Virus record (IMG/VR): IMGVR_UViG_3300005289_000073
Span: 1 to 31,460 of that record
From: a virus
Reading direction: 5' to 3' (one strand)
DNA: 31,460 nt
Shown: piece after piece, positions 7,259-16,542 of the stretch
Numbering within the stretch: position 1 is the stretch's first letter
Layout: each line of letters begins with the position of its first letter
The notes under the pieces: generated by a model
The model's input: the letters and a program-made list of their open reading frames with translations, nothing else
The model's database searches: none
Told to the model about the DNA's origin: nothing
Program-made: the position numbers and the translations under genes

Positions 7259-7690
7259 ATGGGTCAGAGGATTTACAATCAGGATCTCGAACTGATCCTT
7301 GCCGACGGCGCTGCAGCTATCGTTGCCGATGGCGTCACTCAGGTCGGCGGTGCTGCCGCATCGAAGAAACTCGGCCCCGGCCGCTTTGAGGGTGTGCTGA
7401 TCATCGATGTTTCCGCGATCGACGTTGCCGGCGCCGACGAGGTGTATCACCTCTGCCTGCAGGGCGCCGCGGACTCGGCCTTCACTACGAAGGAAATTCT
7501 TGCGCAGATCTCGCTCGGCGCAACGGCTGTCCGCCCCGGCGGCGCGGTTACCTCCGTCATTGGCCGCTACGAGATCCCGTTCATCACCGAACAGCACGAT
7601 ACCGTGTATGACTGGGTTCGCCTGCACGTCGACGGTACCGGCGCCACGTTCTCCATCACCATGAAGGCCTGGATCGCCGAGCGCTACTAA
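7259..7690 (+). CDS. Capsid cement/decoration protein, Bbp16-like
   Basis: This 143-aa beta-rich protein has no membrane part. The start MGQRIYNQDLELILADGAAA and the segment VYHLCLQGAADSAF suit the jelly-roll family that includes Bbp16, the cement protein of phage BPP-1, which sits on capsid threefold sites and stabilises the expanded shell. The gene directly follows the major capsid gene and has a good ribosome site (AAGGAGA), consistent with near-stoichiometric production. The family call is from memory of the pattern and from order. Another small head protein is possible. Confidence 0.7.
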   Translation: MGQRIYNQDLELILADGAAAIVADGVTQVGGAAASKKLGPGRFEGVLIIDVSAIDVAGADEVYHLCLQGAADSAFTTKEILAQISLGATAVRPGGAVTSVIGRYEIPFITEQHDTVYDWVRLHVDGTGATFSITMKAWIAERY

Positions 7691-7731
7691 GCGCCCGGCT
7701 CCGCCTCTTGTAGAAAATAGGAACCGGACCA

Positions 7732-8043
7732 ATGCCCGAGAAGATGAAACTTCACCACATCGACGGTTCGACCGCCGACATCGACGCCATCGACGCGCGC
7801 CGCGTTCTTCGCGAACATCCGTCGGAATGGGCGACCTCAGCCTTCCCTGCCGATGTGCAGAAGAAGGCACAGGAAGCCGCCAAGGAAAAACGGCTGACGA
7901 TCCTCAAGATCAAGACCTCTGGCCGGCCGCAGCATGAGATCGACGCCGCCCTGGCCGAGATTGAAGAACTGGCACAGCTGGAAAAGGCAGACGCCGACAA
8001 GGCCGCCCGCGCAGGCAAGAAGGCTGACGACAAGAAGGGCTGA
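7732..8043 (+). CDS. Hydrophilic virion-region protein, 103 aa
   Basis: The N-terminus has a small beta-like part (MKLHHIDGSTADIDAIDARRVLREHPSEW) and the rest is a long, lysine- and alanine-rich helix (AEIEELAQLEKADADKAARAGKK). Length and place, between cement protein and tail tube A, fit a head-completion or assembly protein. No motif proves this. Its stop is followed within 40 bp by a strong intrinsic terminator, so it closes the capsid transcription unit. Confidence 0.65.
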   Translation: MPEKMKLHHIDGSTADIDAIDARRVLREHPSEWATSAFPADVQKKAQEAAKEKRLTILKIKTSGRPQHEIDAALAEIEELAQLEKADADKAARAGKKADDKKG

Positions 8044-8080
8044 GGTCAGTCGCTCACCATCGCGACCGGCTGGCTGAAGG

Positions 8081-8110
8081 AACCCCGGGGGCAATGCTCT
8101 CGGGGTTTTT
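8081..8110 (+). terminator. Intrinsic terminator closing the capsid unit
   Basis: AACCCCGGG (8081-8089) pairs with CTCGGGGTT (8099-8107) through nine pairs, one of them G-U, around a 9-nt loop, and the stem runs into TTTTT (8106-8110). It is the clearest rho-independent terminator in the window. Promoter-like copy 4 begins four bases further on, a classic terminator-promoter junction. Confidence 0.85.
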
Positions 8111-8113
8111 CTG

Positions 8114-8149
8114 TGTGCTTTGCTGGGTGTTGGCGATACGGCCATTCTC
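8114..8149 (+). promoter_or_regulatory. Putative late promoter copy 4 (TGTGCTTTGC, 16 nt, GGCCATTCTC)
   Basis: The decamer is at 8114-8123 and the second element GGCCATTCTC at 8140-8149. It lies between a terminator and the tail gene block, which is the strongest contextual support that this element starts transcription. Counting from the second element, the start site would fall at or near the ATG at 8155. Confidence 0.7.
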
Positions 8150-8154
8150 CGGCC

Positions 8155-8739
8155 ATGGACAAGCTCACTCTGATCAACAATGCGCTGTCGGCGACCGGCA
8201 ACAACGAGGTGAACGTTCTCAACGATCCCTCGGACGAATACCGCGTCGCCAACCGGGCGTTTGAACGGTGCATCAATTTCCTCGCCAGCCGCCATTCCTG
8301 GCCGTTCGCGATGGAAACTGAAATGCTTGTCCGTGTTCCTGACGCCGACAACCCGTCGCGTGTCTACTCGAAGAACGGTTTCCGTCTCCCGCAGAACACG
8401 CTGCACGTGAAAGAGGTCTATTACCGGACCCTCTTCCTCACCGAATACGAGATCATGGGAACGGTCCTGTCGTGCAACTACGACAGCGAGATCTATGCCG
8501 CCGTGGTCAGGATGCCGCCGGATCAGCAGTGGCATCCGATGGCTGAAGAAGTGCTGACCCGCTACGTCGAGGCGGGCTGTCTGCGCGGTCTCAACGAGGA
8601 TTTCGGCGAGGCGACCAAGCGCGAGAACAGCGCTGAAGCGTTGCTGATGGATGCTCGATCGCACACCGATCAGCAGAACCCGGCGCGCAACATGTACAAG
8701 TCCTCGATCCGCACCGCCCGGAGGACTCGCCGGGTATGA
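8155..8739 (+). CDS. Tail tubular protein A (T7 gp11-like)
   Basis: This 194-aa protein has MDKLTLINNALSATGN at the start, RHSWPFAMET in the middle and an arginine-rich end (IRTARRTRRV), as in tail tubular A proteins. These form the upper ring of the short tail below the portal. I chose ATG 8155 rather than an upstream GTG at 8113, because the extra residues look spurious and the GTG lies in the promoter-like decamer. No Shine-Dalgarno sequence precedes 8155, which fits a leaderless message from promoter copy 4. Its stop overlaps the next start (ATGA). Confidence 0.88.
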   Translation: MDKLTLINNALSATGNNEVNVLNDPSDEYRVANRAFERCINFLASRHSWPFAMETEMLVRVPDADNPSRVYSKNGFRLPQNTLHVKEVYYRTLFLTEYEIMGTVLSCNYDSEIYAAVVRMPPDQQWHPMAEEVLTRYVEAGCLRGLNEDFGEATKRENSAEALLMDARSHTDQQNPARNMYKSSIRTARRTRRV

Positions 8740-10913
8740 GCCTTAACGAGATCAATATCAGGCAGCGCGATTTTTCCGCCGGCGCGATCGATCCGGACGC
8801 TGTTCGTCGCGACGATACCGACGTTCTTGCGCGCGCCGTCAAGATTGGTCGGAACCTTGTGTCTCGGCATACGGGTGGCCTCGCGCAACGACCGGGACGC
8901 CGGATGCTGTTTCAGGACGATGGCATCATCGGCGAGTTCAAGCCGTTCGACGATGTGACCTATCGCGTCGTGTTCGTTGCCGGCGCCGTTCGTATCCGGA
9001 CCTCCGAAGGGGCGCTTGTCGCCTCTCTCGTCGCGCCGTGGACTGCCGACGATCTCGACGGCCTCGTATGGGAGCCGGACGATAACGAGATTATCGTTTG
9101 CTGGCGCGGCCGAACCCGCGTGATTACCGTGGCGCCCGGAACGCTGGTCTGGTCGATCGCCAACTATTCGTTCAAAACCGGCATCGATGGCGCGGTTCGC
9201 GTGCCGTTCTTCCGCTTCTCGGCCACCTCGGGCATCACCCTGAAGCCGTCGGCGCGCACCGGAAACATCACGGTCACTTTTTCGGCCAACATCCTGAACG
9301 CGTCGCACGTCGGATCGATCTTCCGCTATGCCGATCGGCAGCTACGGATCACCGGGGTCAGCAATGCCAAGGTCGGGACGGCGATAGTTCTCGAGAAGTT
9401 GCCGCCGACTTTCAATTTGACGGTCGCCAGCACCGACGGGTTTTCGGTCGGCCAGACCGTCGAGACCGAAACCACGAATGTGAAGATGGAGATCGTCACT
9501 ACCACACCGACGGTCTTGACGTGCATCTCTCTCGGCAACCTGACGACCCCGACTTCCGGCGAAAAGGTCGTTGGCCCTAACGCAACGGCGGCGATCAGTG
9601 GGGTCGCGGAAATATCTCCCGGCGCCACCGTTCAATGGGACGAGCAATTTATTTCCGACTATCGAGGCTGGCCGCGCTCGGTATCGAAGGATCGCCAGCG
9701 TCTCATCTTCACGAATTTCGCCTCGCTGAAGAACGCGGTCTGCTGGTCGGCAGTCGGCGACAACCGCGATTTCATGGTCGGGGCCGATCCCGACGACGCG
9801 ATCTTCGAGACGATCGACGCCGAGTGCCAGGTCTTCCACGTGGTCGGCGGCTACGACGAATTCGCGATCACCGACAAGGGCGCCTACTATATCCCGATAT
9901 CGGTCGGCACGCCGTTGCAGCCGGGCTCCGTTGAATTCCGCATCATCTTTTCCAGCGAGATCGCCAACATCCGCCCGATCCAGGTGACGGAGGGCGTGAT
10001 CTTCGTCGACAAGGCGATGACGGGCCTCTATGCCATCAACGCCACCGGCCAGACCGCTCGACCGTATATCGCGACGGAAGCGAACCGCTTGCACCGGCAC
10101 CTTTTCAGCGGCGTGAAATCGATCGCGGTCAGTTCCGGGACTAGCGTTTTCCCGTCGCGCCAGATCTATGCCGTGAACGCCGATGGCTCGGTCGCGGTCG
10201 GGCAGTTCAACCCGGATCGCGAATATATCGGCTGGTTGCCGTGGGACGGCGCCGGCGAGGTTCGCAGCGTGACCGGCAACTACGGCAGCGTGGTCATGAT
10301 GACGCGCTACACCATCGACGGCGTTCTGACGGGCGTTGCCGAGGAGCTCGATTATGATCTCCTCTTCGACTGCGCGACGGTCTTTGACGGCGCCGACGTA
10401 ACCGACTTTCTCGAATTGAACGATGGCGCGCCACTCGAACTGAACGACGGCGCACCGCTGACGCTCGAAGGATACGTGACCCAGTTTTATGCGGGACAAG
10501 AGGTCTCGATCTATGCCGGCGGCTTCTATTTCGGCGAGATCGTCGTTCCTGACACCGGCATCATCACCGGCTTTGCGGAATACGGCGAGGTGACCGCGGG
10601 CATTCGTTTCGACTGGGAGCTCGTTCCGCTGTTCATCAACTTCGACGGCGGACAGCCGGCCGGGCAGGCTGAGAAGCGGCGCAAGGTCGCCAACATGCTG
10701 ATCACCGTCAGGGACACTCAGGAATTCCAATGCGGCGCGCGGATCTTCGGAAGCTATCGCGGCGGCGAGGACATGTCGCTGCCGGTTCCTGAGCGTGACG
10801 AGACCTATCGATATCGCGAAACTGGCCGGTCCTATGATCCGGAAGTGCCGCTGAAATCGACGTTCCCCTGCAAATTCAAGCTTATCGAACTGACAACGAG
10901 GTTGACGGTCTAA
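8736..10913 (+). CDS. Tail tubular protein B / tail nozzle (T7 gp12-like)
   Basis: This 725-aa, mainly beta protein opens with INIRQRDFSAGAID and GLAQRPGRRML, typical of podovirus tail nozzle proteins, followed by blade-like beta repeats (VYRVVFVAGAVRIRTSEG, LDGLVWEPDDNEIIV). It would form the distal tube through which DNA leaves. A GGAGG site precedes its ATG, which overlaps the tail tube A stop. Near residue 565 the octapeptide LELNDGAP occurs twice in tandem. It ends by sharing a base with the next start (TAATG). Confidence 0.88.
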   Translation: MSLNEINIRQRDFSAGAIDPDAVRRDDTDVLARAVKIGRNLVSRHTGGLAQRPGRRMLFQDDGIIGEFKPFDDVTYRVVFVAGAVRIRTSEGALVASLVAPWTADDLDGLVWEPDDNEIIVCWRGRTRVITVAPGTLVWSIANYSFKTGIDGAVRVPFFRFSATSGITLKPSARTGNITVTFSANILNASHVGSIFRYADRQLRITGVSNAKVGTAIVLEKLPPTFNLTVASTDGFSVGQTVETETTNVKMEIVTTTPTVLTCISLGNLTTPTSGEKVVGPNATAAISGVAEISPGATVQWDEQFISDYRGWPRSVSKDRQRLIFTNFASLKNAVCWSAVGDNRDFMVGADPDDAIFETIDAECQVFHVVGGYDEFAITDKGAYYIPISVGTPLQPGSVEFRIIFSSEIANIRPIQVTEGVIFVDKAMTGLYAINATGQTARPYIATEANRLHRHLFSGVKSIAVSSGTSVFPSRQIYAVNADGSVAVGQFNPDREYIGWLPWDGAGEVRSVTGNYGSVVMMTRYTIDGVLTGVAEELDYDLLFDCATVFDGADVTDFLELNDGAPLELNDGAPLTLEGYVTQFYAGQEVSIYAGGFYFGEIVVPDTGIITGFAEYGEVTAGIRFDWELVPLFINFDGGQPAGQAEKRRKVANMLITVRDTQEFQCGARIFGSYRGGEDMSLPVPERDETYRYRETGRSYDPEVPLKSTFPCKFKLIELTTRLTV
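10412..10459 (+). repeat. Tandem repeat encoding LELNDGAP twice
   Basis: Two adjacent 24-bp units in the tail nozzle gene encode LELNDGAP-LELNDGAP and differ at synonymous third positions (for example GAATTGAACGATGG against GAACTGAACGACGG). The divergence suggests an old duplication or selection on the peptide rather than a recent slip. Confidence 0.75.
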
Positions 10914-11317
10914 TGGGTGCAGCTGCTCCAATCCTTGGCCTGGCTGGCGGTCTGGTTAACGCCTACGGGTCCTATCAGGCTGGCAATCACGCGGCGGCGC
11001 AGTCGCAGCGCGCGGCACAGGTCGGGCGCATCAACGCCGATCAGGTCGATGCCAGCTATCGCGACGAGCTCAACTCGACGATCGCCAACATCAATTCGAT
11101 CCGCGCCTCTGCCGGGGTCGGTGCCAATTCGCCGACGGGCCGCGCCATCGAGGCGGATCAGCAGCGGATCAGCGACCGCGACCGAAGGATTGAGGTCGGC
11201 TCTAAGCGCATGCAGGCGACGCAGGACGAGCAAGATGCGAAATTCCGCCGGTCGTCTGCTCGCATGGCGCTGTTCGGCGGCGCCGCAACTGGTTTGGCAA
11301 AATACTTCGGGTCTTGA
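10913..11317 (+). CDS. Small internal virion protein (T7 gp14-like), 134 aa
   Basis: The N-terminus is hydrophobic and glycine/alanine-rich (GAAAPILGLAGGLVNAYG), then comes a long helical region with many Gln, Arg and Ala and a second glycine-rich hydrophobic end (MALFGGAATGLAKYFG). This pattern and the place just after the tail tube genes match the small ejection proteins that form a pore in the outer membrane when DNA is injected. Little primary sequence is conserved in this class, so the call rests on composition and order. Four bases separate it from the next gene. Confidence 0.72.
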   Translation: MGAAAPILGLAGGLVNAYGSYQAGNHAAAQSQRAAQVGRINADQVDASYRDELNSTIANINSIRASAGVGANSPTGRAIEADQQRISDRDRRIEVGSKRMQATQDEQDAKFRRSSARMALFGGAATGLAKYFGS

Positions 11318-11320
11318 TCC

Positions 11321-14236
11321 ATGGTGAAACTCCCTACTCTTCAGCCGCGTGGCGTCCTCACTCGCGGACCTCAAACTTCGATTTCGGCCGCTGAGGTCGC
11401 TGACCCTTTTCGGCAGATCGCCAACGGTCTCGACGCCGCGGCGGAAGTCTTTCAGCGGAAGGAAGTCGCGGACGCCTCGAACGAGGGGCAGAACGCGGTC
11501 TATCGCGATGCCGACGGCAGCCTGAAGGTTGATCTGCAATCGAACATGTCGGCGCGCGGCCGGGCGTACAATGCCGCCGCGCAGCAGGGATATGCCGCCC
11601 GCGTTGCCGGCGATATCCGCAATCGCGGCACTGTCCTGCAGAACGACGCGAAGGGCAACATCGACAATTTCAACGCAGGCTGGAAAGCGTTCCGCGATCA
11701 GACCCTTTCCGCCGTGCCGAAGGACTTCCGCGGCGCCGTCACGACGATGCTCGATACCGAAGGTCCGCGCTTTGCTCTCGGCGTGTCCGAACAGAAGCGC
11801 ACGTCAGACCTCAAGGAATTCGAGGGGAACATCAAGGCTGAGATCCAGCTGATCGATGATGACATGTCGGCGCTCGCGCGTGCGGGCGGGACCGGGACCG
11901 ATGCCTACAAGCAAAAGCAGGCGCAGCTTCATACGCTCTGGGGCAGCCTGGCCGAAAACCCAGATTTCACCGTCGGCGAGAAGGAAGCCGGAATCGCGAT
12001 CCGCCGCATGGAAGCCCGGCATATGTCGGAGGCCATGCTTGGTTCTGTCGAAAAGGCGCTGGACACCGGCGGCGTTGGTGCTGCGCGGAAGATCGCGCAG
12101 GATATCCTCACCGACGACAAGATCGCGTTGCAGCCGTCGGAGCGTCGCCAGTACGCCGGCATGATCAACGAGCGGATCAATGGCTATGTCGCGCAGGCAA
12201 AGGCAAACCTGAAGCCGACGCAGGACCGCTCGAAGGAAATCCAGAAGCGGCTGAAGGAAGGCGTCGGGCTCGACAGCGATGACATCGACACCACGGCCTC
12301 AGAACTTGCACGAGGCGGCGATCTCGCCGGGGCAATGGAGCTTCAGCGCTCCCGCGCGATGGCGAAGACGTTGCAGGGCTTCCAGCGCTCCGACAACGCC
12401 GCGCAAGTGGCAATGGCCGAGAATGCCCTTGGCAACGCCAACCGCCCGGCGCCGGGCCGGTCTCGTCCGGTTTCCGTGGCTCCGGAACTCAATGGCCGTA
12501 TGCAGCAGGCGATGCAGCATTATATCGCTCGCGGCGTGAACCCCGTCATGGCCGCCGGCATCATCGGCAACCTCGTGCAGGAATCGAGCCTGAACACTGG
12601 CGCGATCAATCCTGGGGACGGTAGCGACGGATCGGACTCCGTTGGCCTCGGTCAGTGGAATGGCGATCGCGCGCGGGCGCTGAAGCAGTTTGCAGCATCT
12701 CGCGGCGCCTCGCCGGATGACTTCGCCACGCAACTCGATTTCGTTCTGCATGAACTCGAAACCACTGAAGGCGCGGCCTATCAGCGGCTCAAGGCGGCGA
12801 CGAACGTCGACGAGGCGACGGCCGCCATGATCGGATATGAGCGCCCGGCCGGCTGGTCTTCGGACAATCCCCGCGGCGGCCACGGCTGGAACAATCGCCT
12901 CGCCATGGCAGCAAAGGCGGCGGAGTCCGCTGGCCTCTCTGGGGAACTGATCGCCTCAAACGCTGGCACCATCGATCCCGAACTGATCAAGGAATATCGC
13001 GCAGAGATGACGCGCGACGCCCGCGAGACGTGGACCGACATCAAAGCGGGATACGACAAGGGCTTGACGCCGGCGGTGACGGACATCGATCTGCTCACCC
13101 GTCAGCTTGCCATCGTTGACGATAATGACTTCCGCAAGGAGGTCGCCGATTACCTCACCAGCCAGGCGGCGACGGAAGCGATCAGCGGCATGCAGCCGGC
13201 ACAGGTCGAAAGCCTGATCTCGACGCTTCGGGCCGATGCTGGCGAGGGTGCCACGCTGGCGCAGCAGCAGATCATCACCGGCATGGAAGAGGCGAACAAG
13301 GCGCGGACGCAAGCGCTGAAAGATGATCCGCTCGGCTATGCCGCAAACCGTCGTCTCGTCCCGGCAATGCCCGCGCTCGACATGAGCCAGCCCGATACCT
13401 GGGGACCGACGTTCAAGGCCTATCAGAACGGCGTCGACGTGCTGCGCGCCCGCGGTGAGGTCGGCAACATCTCGGCGCTCCGTCCTGCCGTGCAGGCACA
13501 GGTCGAGCGCACGCTTGCCGCTTCGACGCCACAGGATTCGATCCAGCTTCTCGGCTCGATGGCCCAGAACATGAGCCCGGAGACCTATCAGGCGACGCTG
13601 AACGCGCTTTCGGCCGGCGGCGATGGCCGGGCCACGGCGGCGGCCGGCGCCCTCGTGCAGCACAACCCCGAAGTCGCGGAAGGCATTCTTCGCGGCAAGG
13701 CGCTGCTCAAGGAAAACCCGAGCCTCGCGCCGAAGAAGACGGACGATAACCGGATCTCGATCGACGAGATGCTACCGCCGTCGGCGTTTGCTCCATCGCT
13801 CGAAGCCTCGCGTCAATCGCTCCTCGATGCGGCAACGGCGCGTTATGCCGATCTTTCGCAGCAGGCCGGCGATAGCTCGTCGGAACTGAACGGCGACCGG
13901 ATGCAGCAGGCGATCACCGAAGTGACCGGCGGCCTCGTTGACATGAACGGGGTGGATATCATCGCGCCGAAGTACGGCATGACGCAGGATGATTTCGATA
14001 AGGCGCTCGGCTCGCTGACCGATCAGGATATGGTCGGGGCGGTCACCGCTTCGGGCCAGCCTGTCCGGATCAGCGATTTGCGCAACGAGGGCCGGCTTCG
14101 CGCCGTGGCCGATGGCCGTTACATTCTCGAATTCGGAAGCCCCGATTATCCGACCTATGTCATGCGATCCGCTCCGCACCCGGGCGGCGGCGCTGACATG
14201 AATTCCGTCTTCGTCCTGGATCTGAGGGATCGCTGA
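11321..14236 (+). CDS. Ejection protein with embedded phage tail lysozyme domain, 971 aa
   Basis: A large, mostly helical virion protein. About residues 385-535 form a phage tail lysozyme-type domain: NGRMQQAMQHYIARG, then GIIGNLVQESSLN with the likely catalytic Glu421, VGLGQWNGDRARAL and GWNNRLAMAAKAAE. Such domains cut peptidoglycan so that DNA and ejected proteins can cross the wall, the job done in T7 by the transglycosylase of gp16. The remainder is helical and alanine-rich without known motifs. It lies between the gp14-like protein and two more ejection proteins, and its last base is shared with the next ATG (TGATG). Confidence 0.85.
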   Translation: MVKLPTLQPRGVLTRGPQTSISAAEVADPFRQIANGLDAAAEVFQRKEVADASNEGQNAVYRDADGSLKVDLQSNMSARGRAYNAAAQQGYAARVAGDIRNRGTVLQNDAKGNIDNFNAGWKAFRDQTLSAVPKDFRGAVTTMLDTEGPRFALGVSEQKRTSDLKEFEGNIKAEIQLIDDDMSALARAGGTGTDAYKQKQAQLHTLWGSLAENPDFTVGEKEAGIAIRRMEARHMSEAMLGSVEKALDTGGVGAARKIAQDILTDDKIALQPSERRQYAGMINERINGYVAQAKANLKPTQDRSKEIQKRLKEGVGLDSDDIDTTASELARGGDLAGAMELQRSRAMAKTLQGFQRSDNAAQVAMAENALGNANRPAPGRSRPVSVAPELNGRMQQAMQHYIARGVNPVMAAGIIGNLVQESSLNTGAINPGDGSDGSDSVGLGQWNGDRARALKQFAASRGASPDDFATQLDFVLHELETTEGAAYQRLKAATNVDEATAAMIGYERPAGWSSDNPRGGHGWNNRLAMAAKAAESAGLSGELIASNAGTIDPELIKEYRAEMTRDARETWTDIKAGYDKGLTPAVTDIDLLTRQLAIVDDNDFRKEVADYLTSQAATEAISGMQPAQVESLISTLRADAGEGATLAQQQIITGMEEANKARTQALKDDPLGYAANRRLVPAMPALDMSQPDTWGPTFKAYQNGVDVLRARGEVGNISALRPAVQAQVERTLAASTPQDSIQLLGSMAQNMSPETYQATLNALSAGGDGRATAAAGALVQHNPEVAEGILRGKALLKENPSLAPKKTDDNRISIDEMLPPSAFAPSLEASRQSLLDAATARYADLSQQAGDSSSELNGDRMQQAITEVTGGLVDMNGVDIIAPKYGMTQDDFDKALGSLTDQDMVGAVTASGQPVRISDLRNEGRLRAVADGRYILEFGSPDYPTYVMRSAPHPGGGADMNSVFVLDLRDR

Positions 14237-16542
14237 TGCCGATACTCGTCGATGACAGGCAGATGAATTCGGCGCTGCAGCTGGCGGCGCAACGTCCGTT
14301 CGAAGGCGTTGATCCGGGTTTCGGTGCGCGTCTCGCTGCCGATTGGTCGGCGATGCGGGAATTCTCAAACTCGAACGCCGACCACCGCAACGCGCTCGCC
14401 GCGCAGAACGATTTTCAGGTCCGGTTCTTCCGTGAAAGCGGCCAGCGCTTGCCGGGTTGGGTCGACAGCATGAACGCCAACGCGGAAGAGATGTCGCGTA
14501 AGCAGTTCGATGCCTGGAAAGCGACCAACCCAGATAGCGATTTGACCTTCCCGACGCGCGAGGAATTCCGGGCGGCGGCCGATGCCAAGGCACGAGAAGC
14601 CCGCAACGCTTCTGATGCTCTGTCCCGGCGCTCAACCAGTGCCTCATCGGCTGTCGGCGGTTTTCTCGGTACCGCCGCCGGCGCGATGACTGACCCGGTG
14701 AACCTGCTCGCCTCTGGCTTCGGTGCCTCGGCATCTGCCGGCATTCTGCGCACGGCGCTGACGGAAGCCGGCATCGGCGCGGCATCGGAGTCTTTGATCC
14801 AGGGCAGCACCTTCGATCGCAAGAGTCGCCTCGATCCGAATTTCTCGATCGACGATGCGTTGATGGAGATCGGCGCGGCCGGCGTGGGTGGTGCCGTCCT
14901 CGGCGGCGGCATCAAGGGCCTCGCCTCGATCTGGCATCGTGCTAAAACCGGGGAATGGCCGAGCCATGTCCGCGACACCGCGAACGTCGTCACCCGCGAA
15001 GCTGCCCTTCCCGAAAGCCGGTTCGCGAAATCGGTTCAGGGCGAGTCCGCGCATCGCGCCGCCGTCTCCAAGGCAATTGATGATCTGACCGCAAGCCGCC
15101 CGGTTGAACTGCCGCCGGAAGCCTTCACTCAGGCGAACGCGCGCCCGGGCCGGGTGTATGATGCAGACGGCAACAACATCGGCGTGCGCTACGAACTGGC
15201 GGAAGCCTCTGACCTGATCACCTCGCACAACGACGATCTGTCGACGAACCCGGCATTTCCCCCCGAGCTTCAGCCGCGCGACCGTTCCCGCGCGCTCTCG
15301 CAGGATCAGATTGCCGGTATCGCTGCCAACCTGCAGCCGGAACGCCTCGGCTTCTCGCCACAGGCGGAGTCCGGAGCCCCGATCGTTGGGCCTGATGGTC
15401 TCGTCGAATCCGGTAATGGTCGCGTGCTCGCGCTGCGTCGTGCATATAATCAGGCTGGCGTACCGTCGGAGAACTACCGCAATTTCCTGCGCTCGCAGAA
15501 CTTCGACATCGACGGGATGACAAACCCGGTGCTCATTGCTCGGCGCGTCACCGATCTCGAAGATCAGGCCCGCGTCGGCTTCGTCACCGCGGCAAACCGC
15601 TCGACGGCGATGAAACTGGGCGCGGCTGAACAGGCCCTTTCCGATGCCCGGCTTCTCGATAGCGGCTTGCTCGATTCCCTCGATGGTGCCGACATCAAGG
15701 CCGCGGCCAATCAGCCATTCGCCCGCGGCTTCATGTCGAAGCTGCCACGGTCTGAACAGGGTTCGCTGATCGACAGGGACGGGTTTCTGTCGCAGGACGG
15801 TGAACGGCGGATCACGGCGGCGCTGATGGGCCGGGCTTATGGTGAACCCGCGCTTCTTGGCCGCGCGCTTGAAGATACCGACAACAACATCAAGGCGATT
15901 GCCGGCGCGATGGCGGATTCCTCGGCGCCGTGGGCGAAGATGCGCGACGCCGTGGCACGCGGCGAAATCCCGGCCGGCATGGATATCACCGACGATCTGC
16001 TGAACGCCGTTCGTCTGGTAATGAAAGCCCGCGACGAGGGGCGCACGGTGCGCGATCTGGTCAACCAGGCGGAAATGTTCGGCGGCCCCGACGAGCTTTC
16101 GAAGATCATGGCCCGCGCGATGTTTTCCGACATGGACCTTCGCCGCCCGGTCGGCCGCGCCCGTCTCGCCGAGTTCCTGAAAGACTACGCCGACGAGGCG
16201 ATGAAGAACGACGCCGGACCGCGCCTCTTCGGTGATGCGCTCGAAGCCGGTGATATCCTGAAGTCGTCTCTCGAACGCACTGGCCGCAACGACCTGTTGC
16301 GGGTGGCTGAGGAGCGCCTGACGCCGGAAGCCGTCGACAAGCTGGCCGAAGACCCGATGACGGTGGAAGCCTCGATCATGGATGCGCAGCGCTTGCGGGC
16401 GGAGCGTTCTGATATCAAGGTTGATCTGGGCGACGGGCTCGGCGAGCGCTCCCTTGATGATATTCTCGACGAAGCCGACGACGAGATCGCGGCCGCGCAC
16501 GAAATTGAAGCCTGCACGATCGGTAGGGAACAGACCCAATGA
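14236..16542 (+). CDS. Ejection protein with DdrB/ParB-like domain, 768 aa
   Basis: The N-terminal 150 residues are helical. Residues about 150-235 are glycine/alanine-rich and hydrophobic (SSAVGGFLGTAAGAM, AAGVGGAVLGGGIKGL), suited to membrane insertion. Residues about 318-460 contain YELAEASDLITSHN, SQDQIAGIAANL and GLVESGNGRVLALRRAY, the signature of the DdrB-like ParB superfamily domain found in some large phage virion and mobile-element proteins. The C-terminus is acidic and helical. The gene order makes it an injected virion protein. Whether the ParB-like part binds or cuts nucleic acid is unknown. Its stop overlaps the next start by 4 bp. Confidence 0.75.
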   Translation: MPILVDDRQMNSALQLAAQRPFEGVDPGFGARLAADWSAMREFSNSNADHRNALAAQNDFQVRFFRESGQRLPGWVDSMNANAEEMSRKQFDAWKATNPDSDLTFPTREEFRAAADAKAREARNASDALSRRSTSASSAVGGFLGTAAGAMTDPVNLLASGFGASASAGILRTALTEAGIGAASESLIQGSTFDRKSRLDPNFSIDDALMEIGAAGVGGAVLGGGIKGLASIWHRAKTGEWPSHVRDTANVVTREAALPESRFAKSVQGESAHRAAVSKAIDDLTASRPVELPPEAFTQANARPGRVYDADGNNIGVRYELAEASDLITSHNDDLSTNPAFPPELQPRDRSRALSQDQIAGIAANLQPERLGFSPQAESGAPIVGPDGLVESGNGRVLALRRAYNQAGVPSENYRNFLRSQNFDIDGMTNPVLIARRVTDLEDQARVGFVTAANRSTAMKLGAAEQALSDARLLDSGLLDSLDGADIKAAANQPFARGFMSKLPRSEQGSLIDRDGFLSQDGERRITAALMGRAYGEPALLGRALEDTDNNIKAIAGAMADSSAPWAKMRDAVARGEIPAGMDITDDLLNAVRLVMKARDEGRTVRDLVNQAEMFGGPDELSKIMARAMFSDMDLRRPVGRARLAEFLKDYADEAMKNDAGPRLFGDALEAGDILKSSLERTGRNDLLRVAEERLTPEAVDKLAEDPMTVEASIMDAQRLRAERSDIKVDLGDGLGERSLDDILDEADDEIAAAHEIEACTIGREQTQ

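Noticed and set aside
8113-8154. GTG start at 8113 for tail tube A
   Set aside because: The added residues (MCFAGCWRYGHSPA) do not resemble the family N-terminus, and the codon lies inside the promoter-like decamer.
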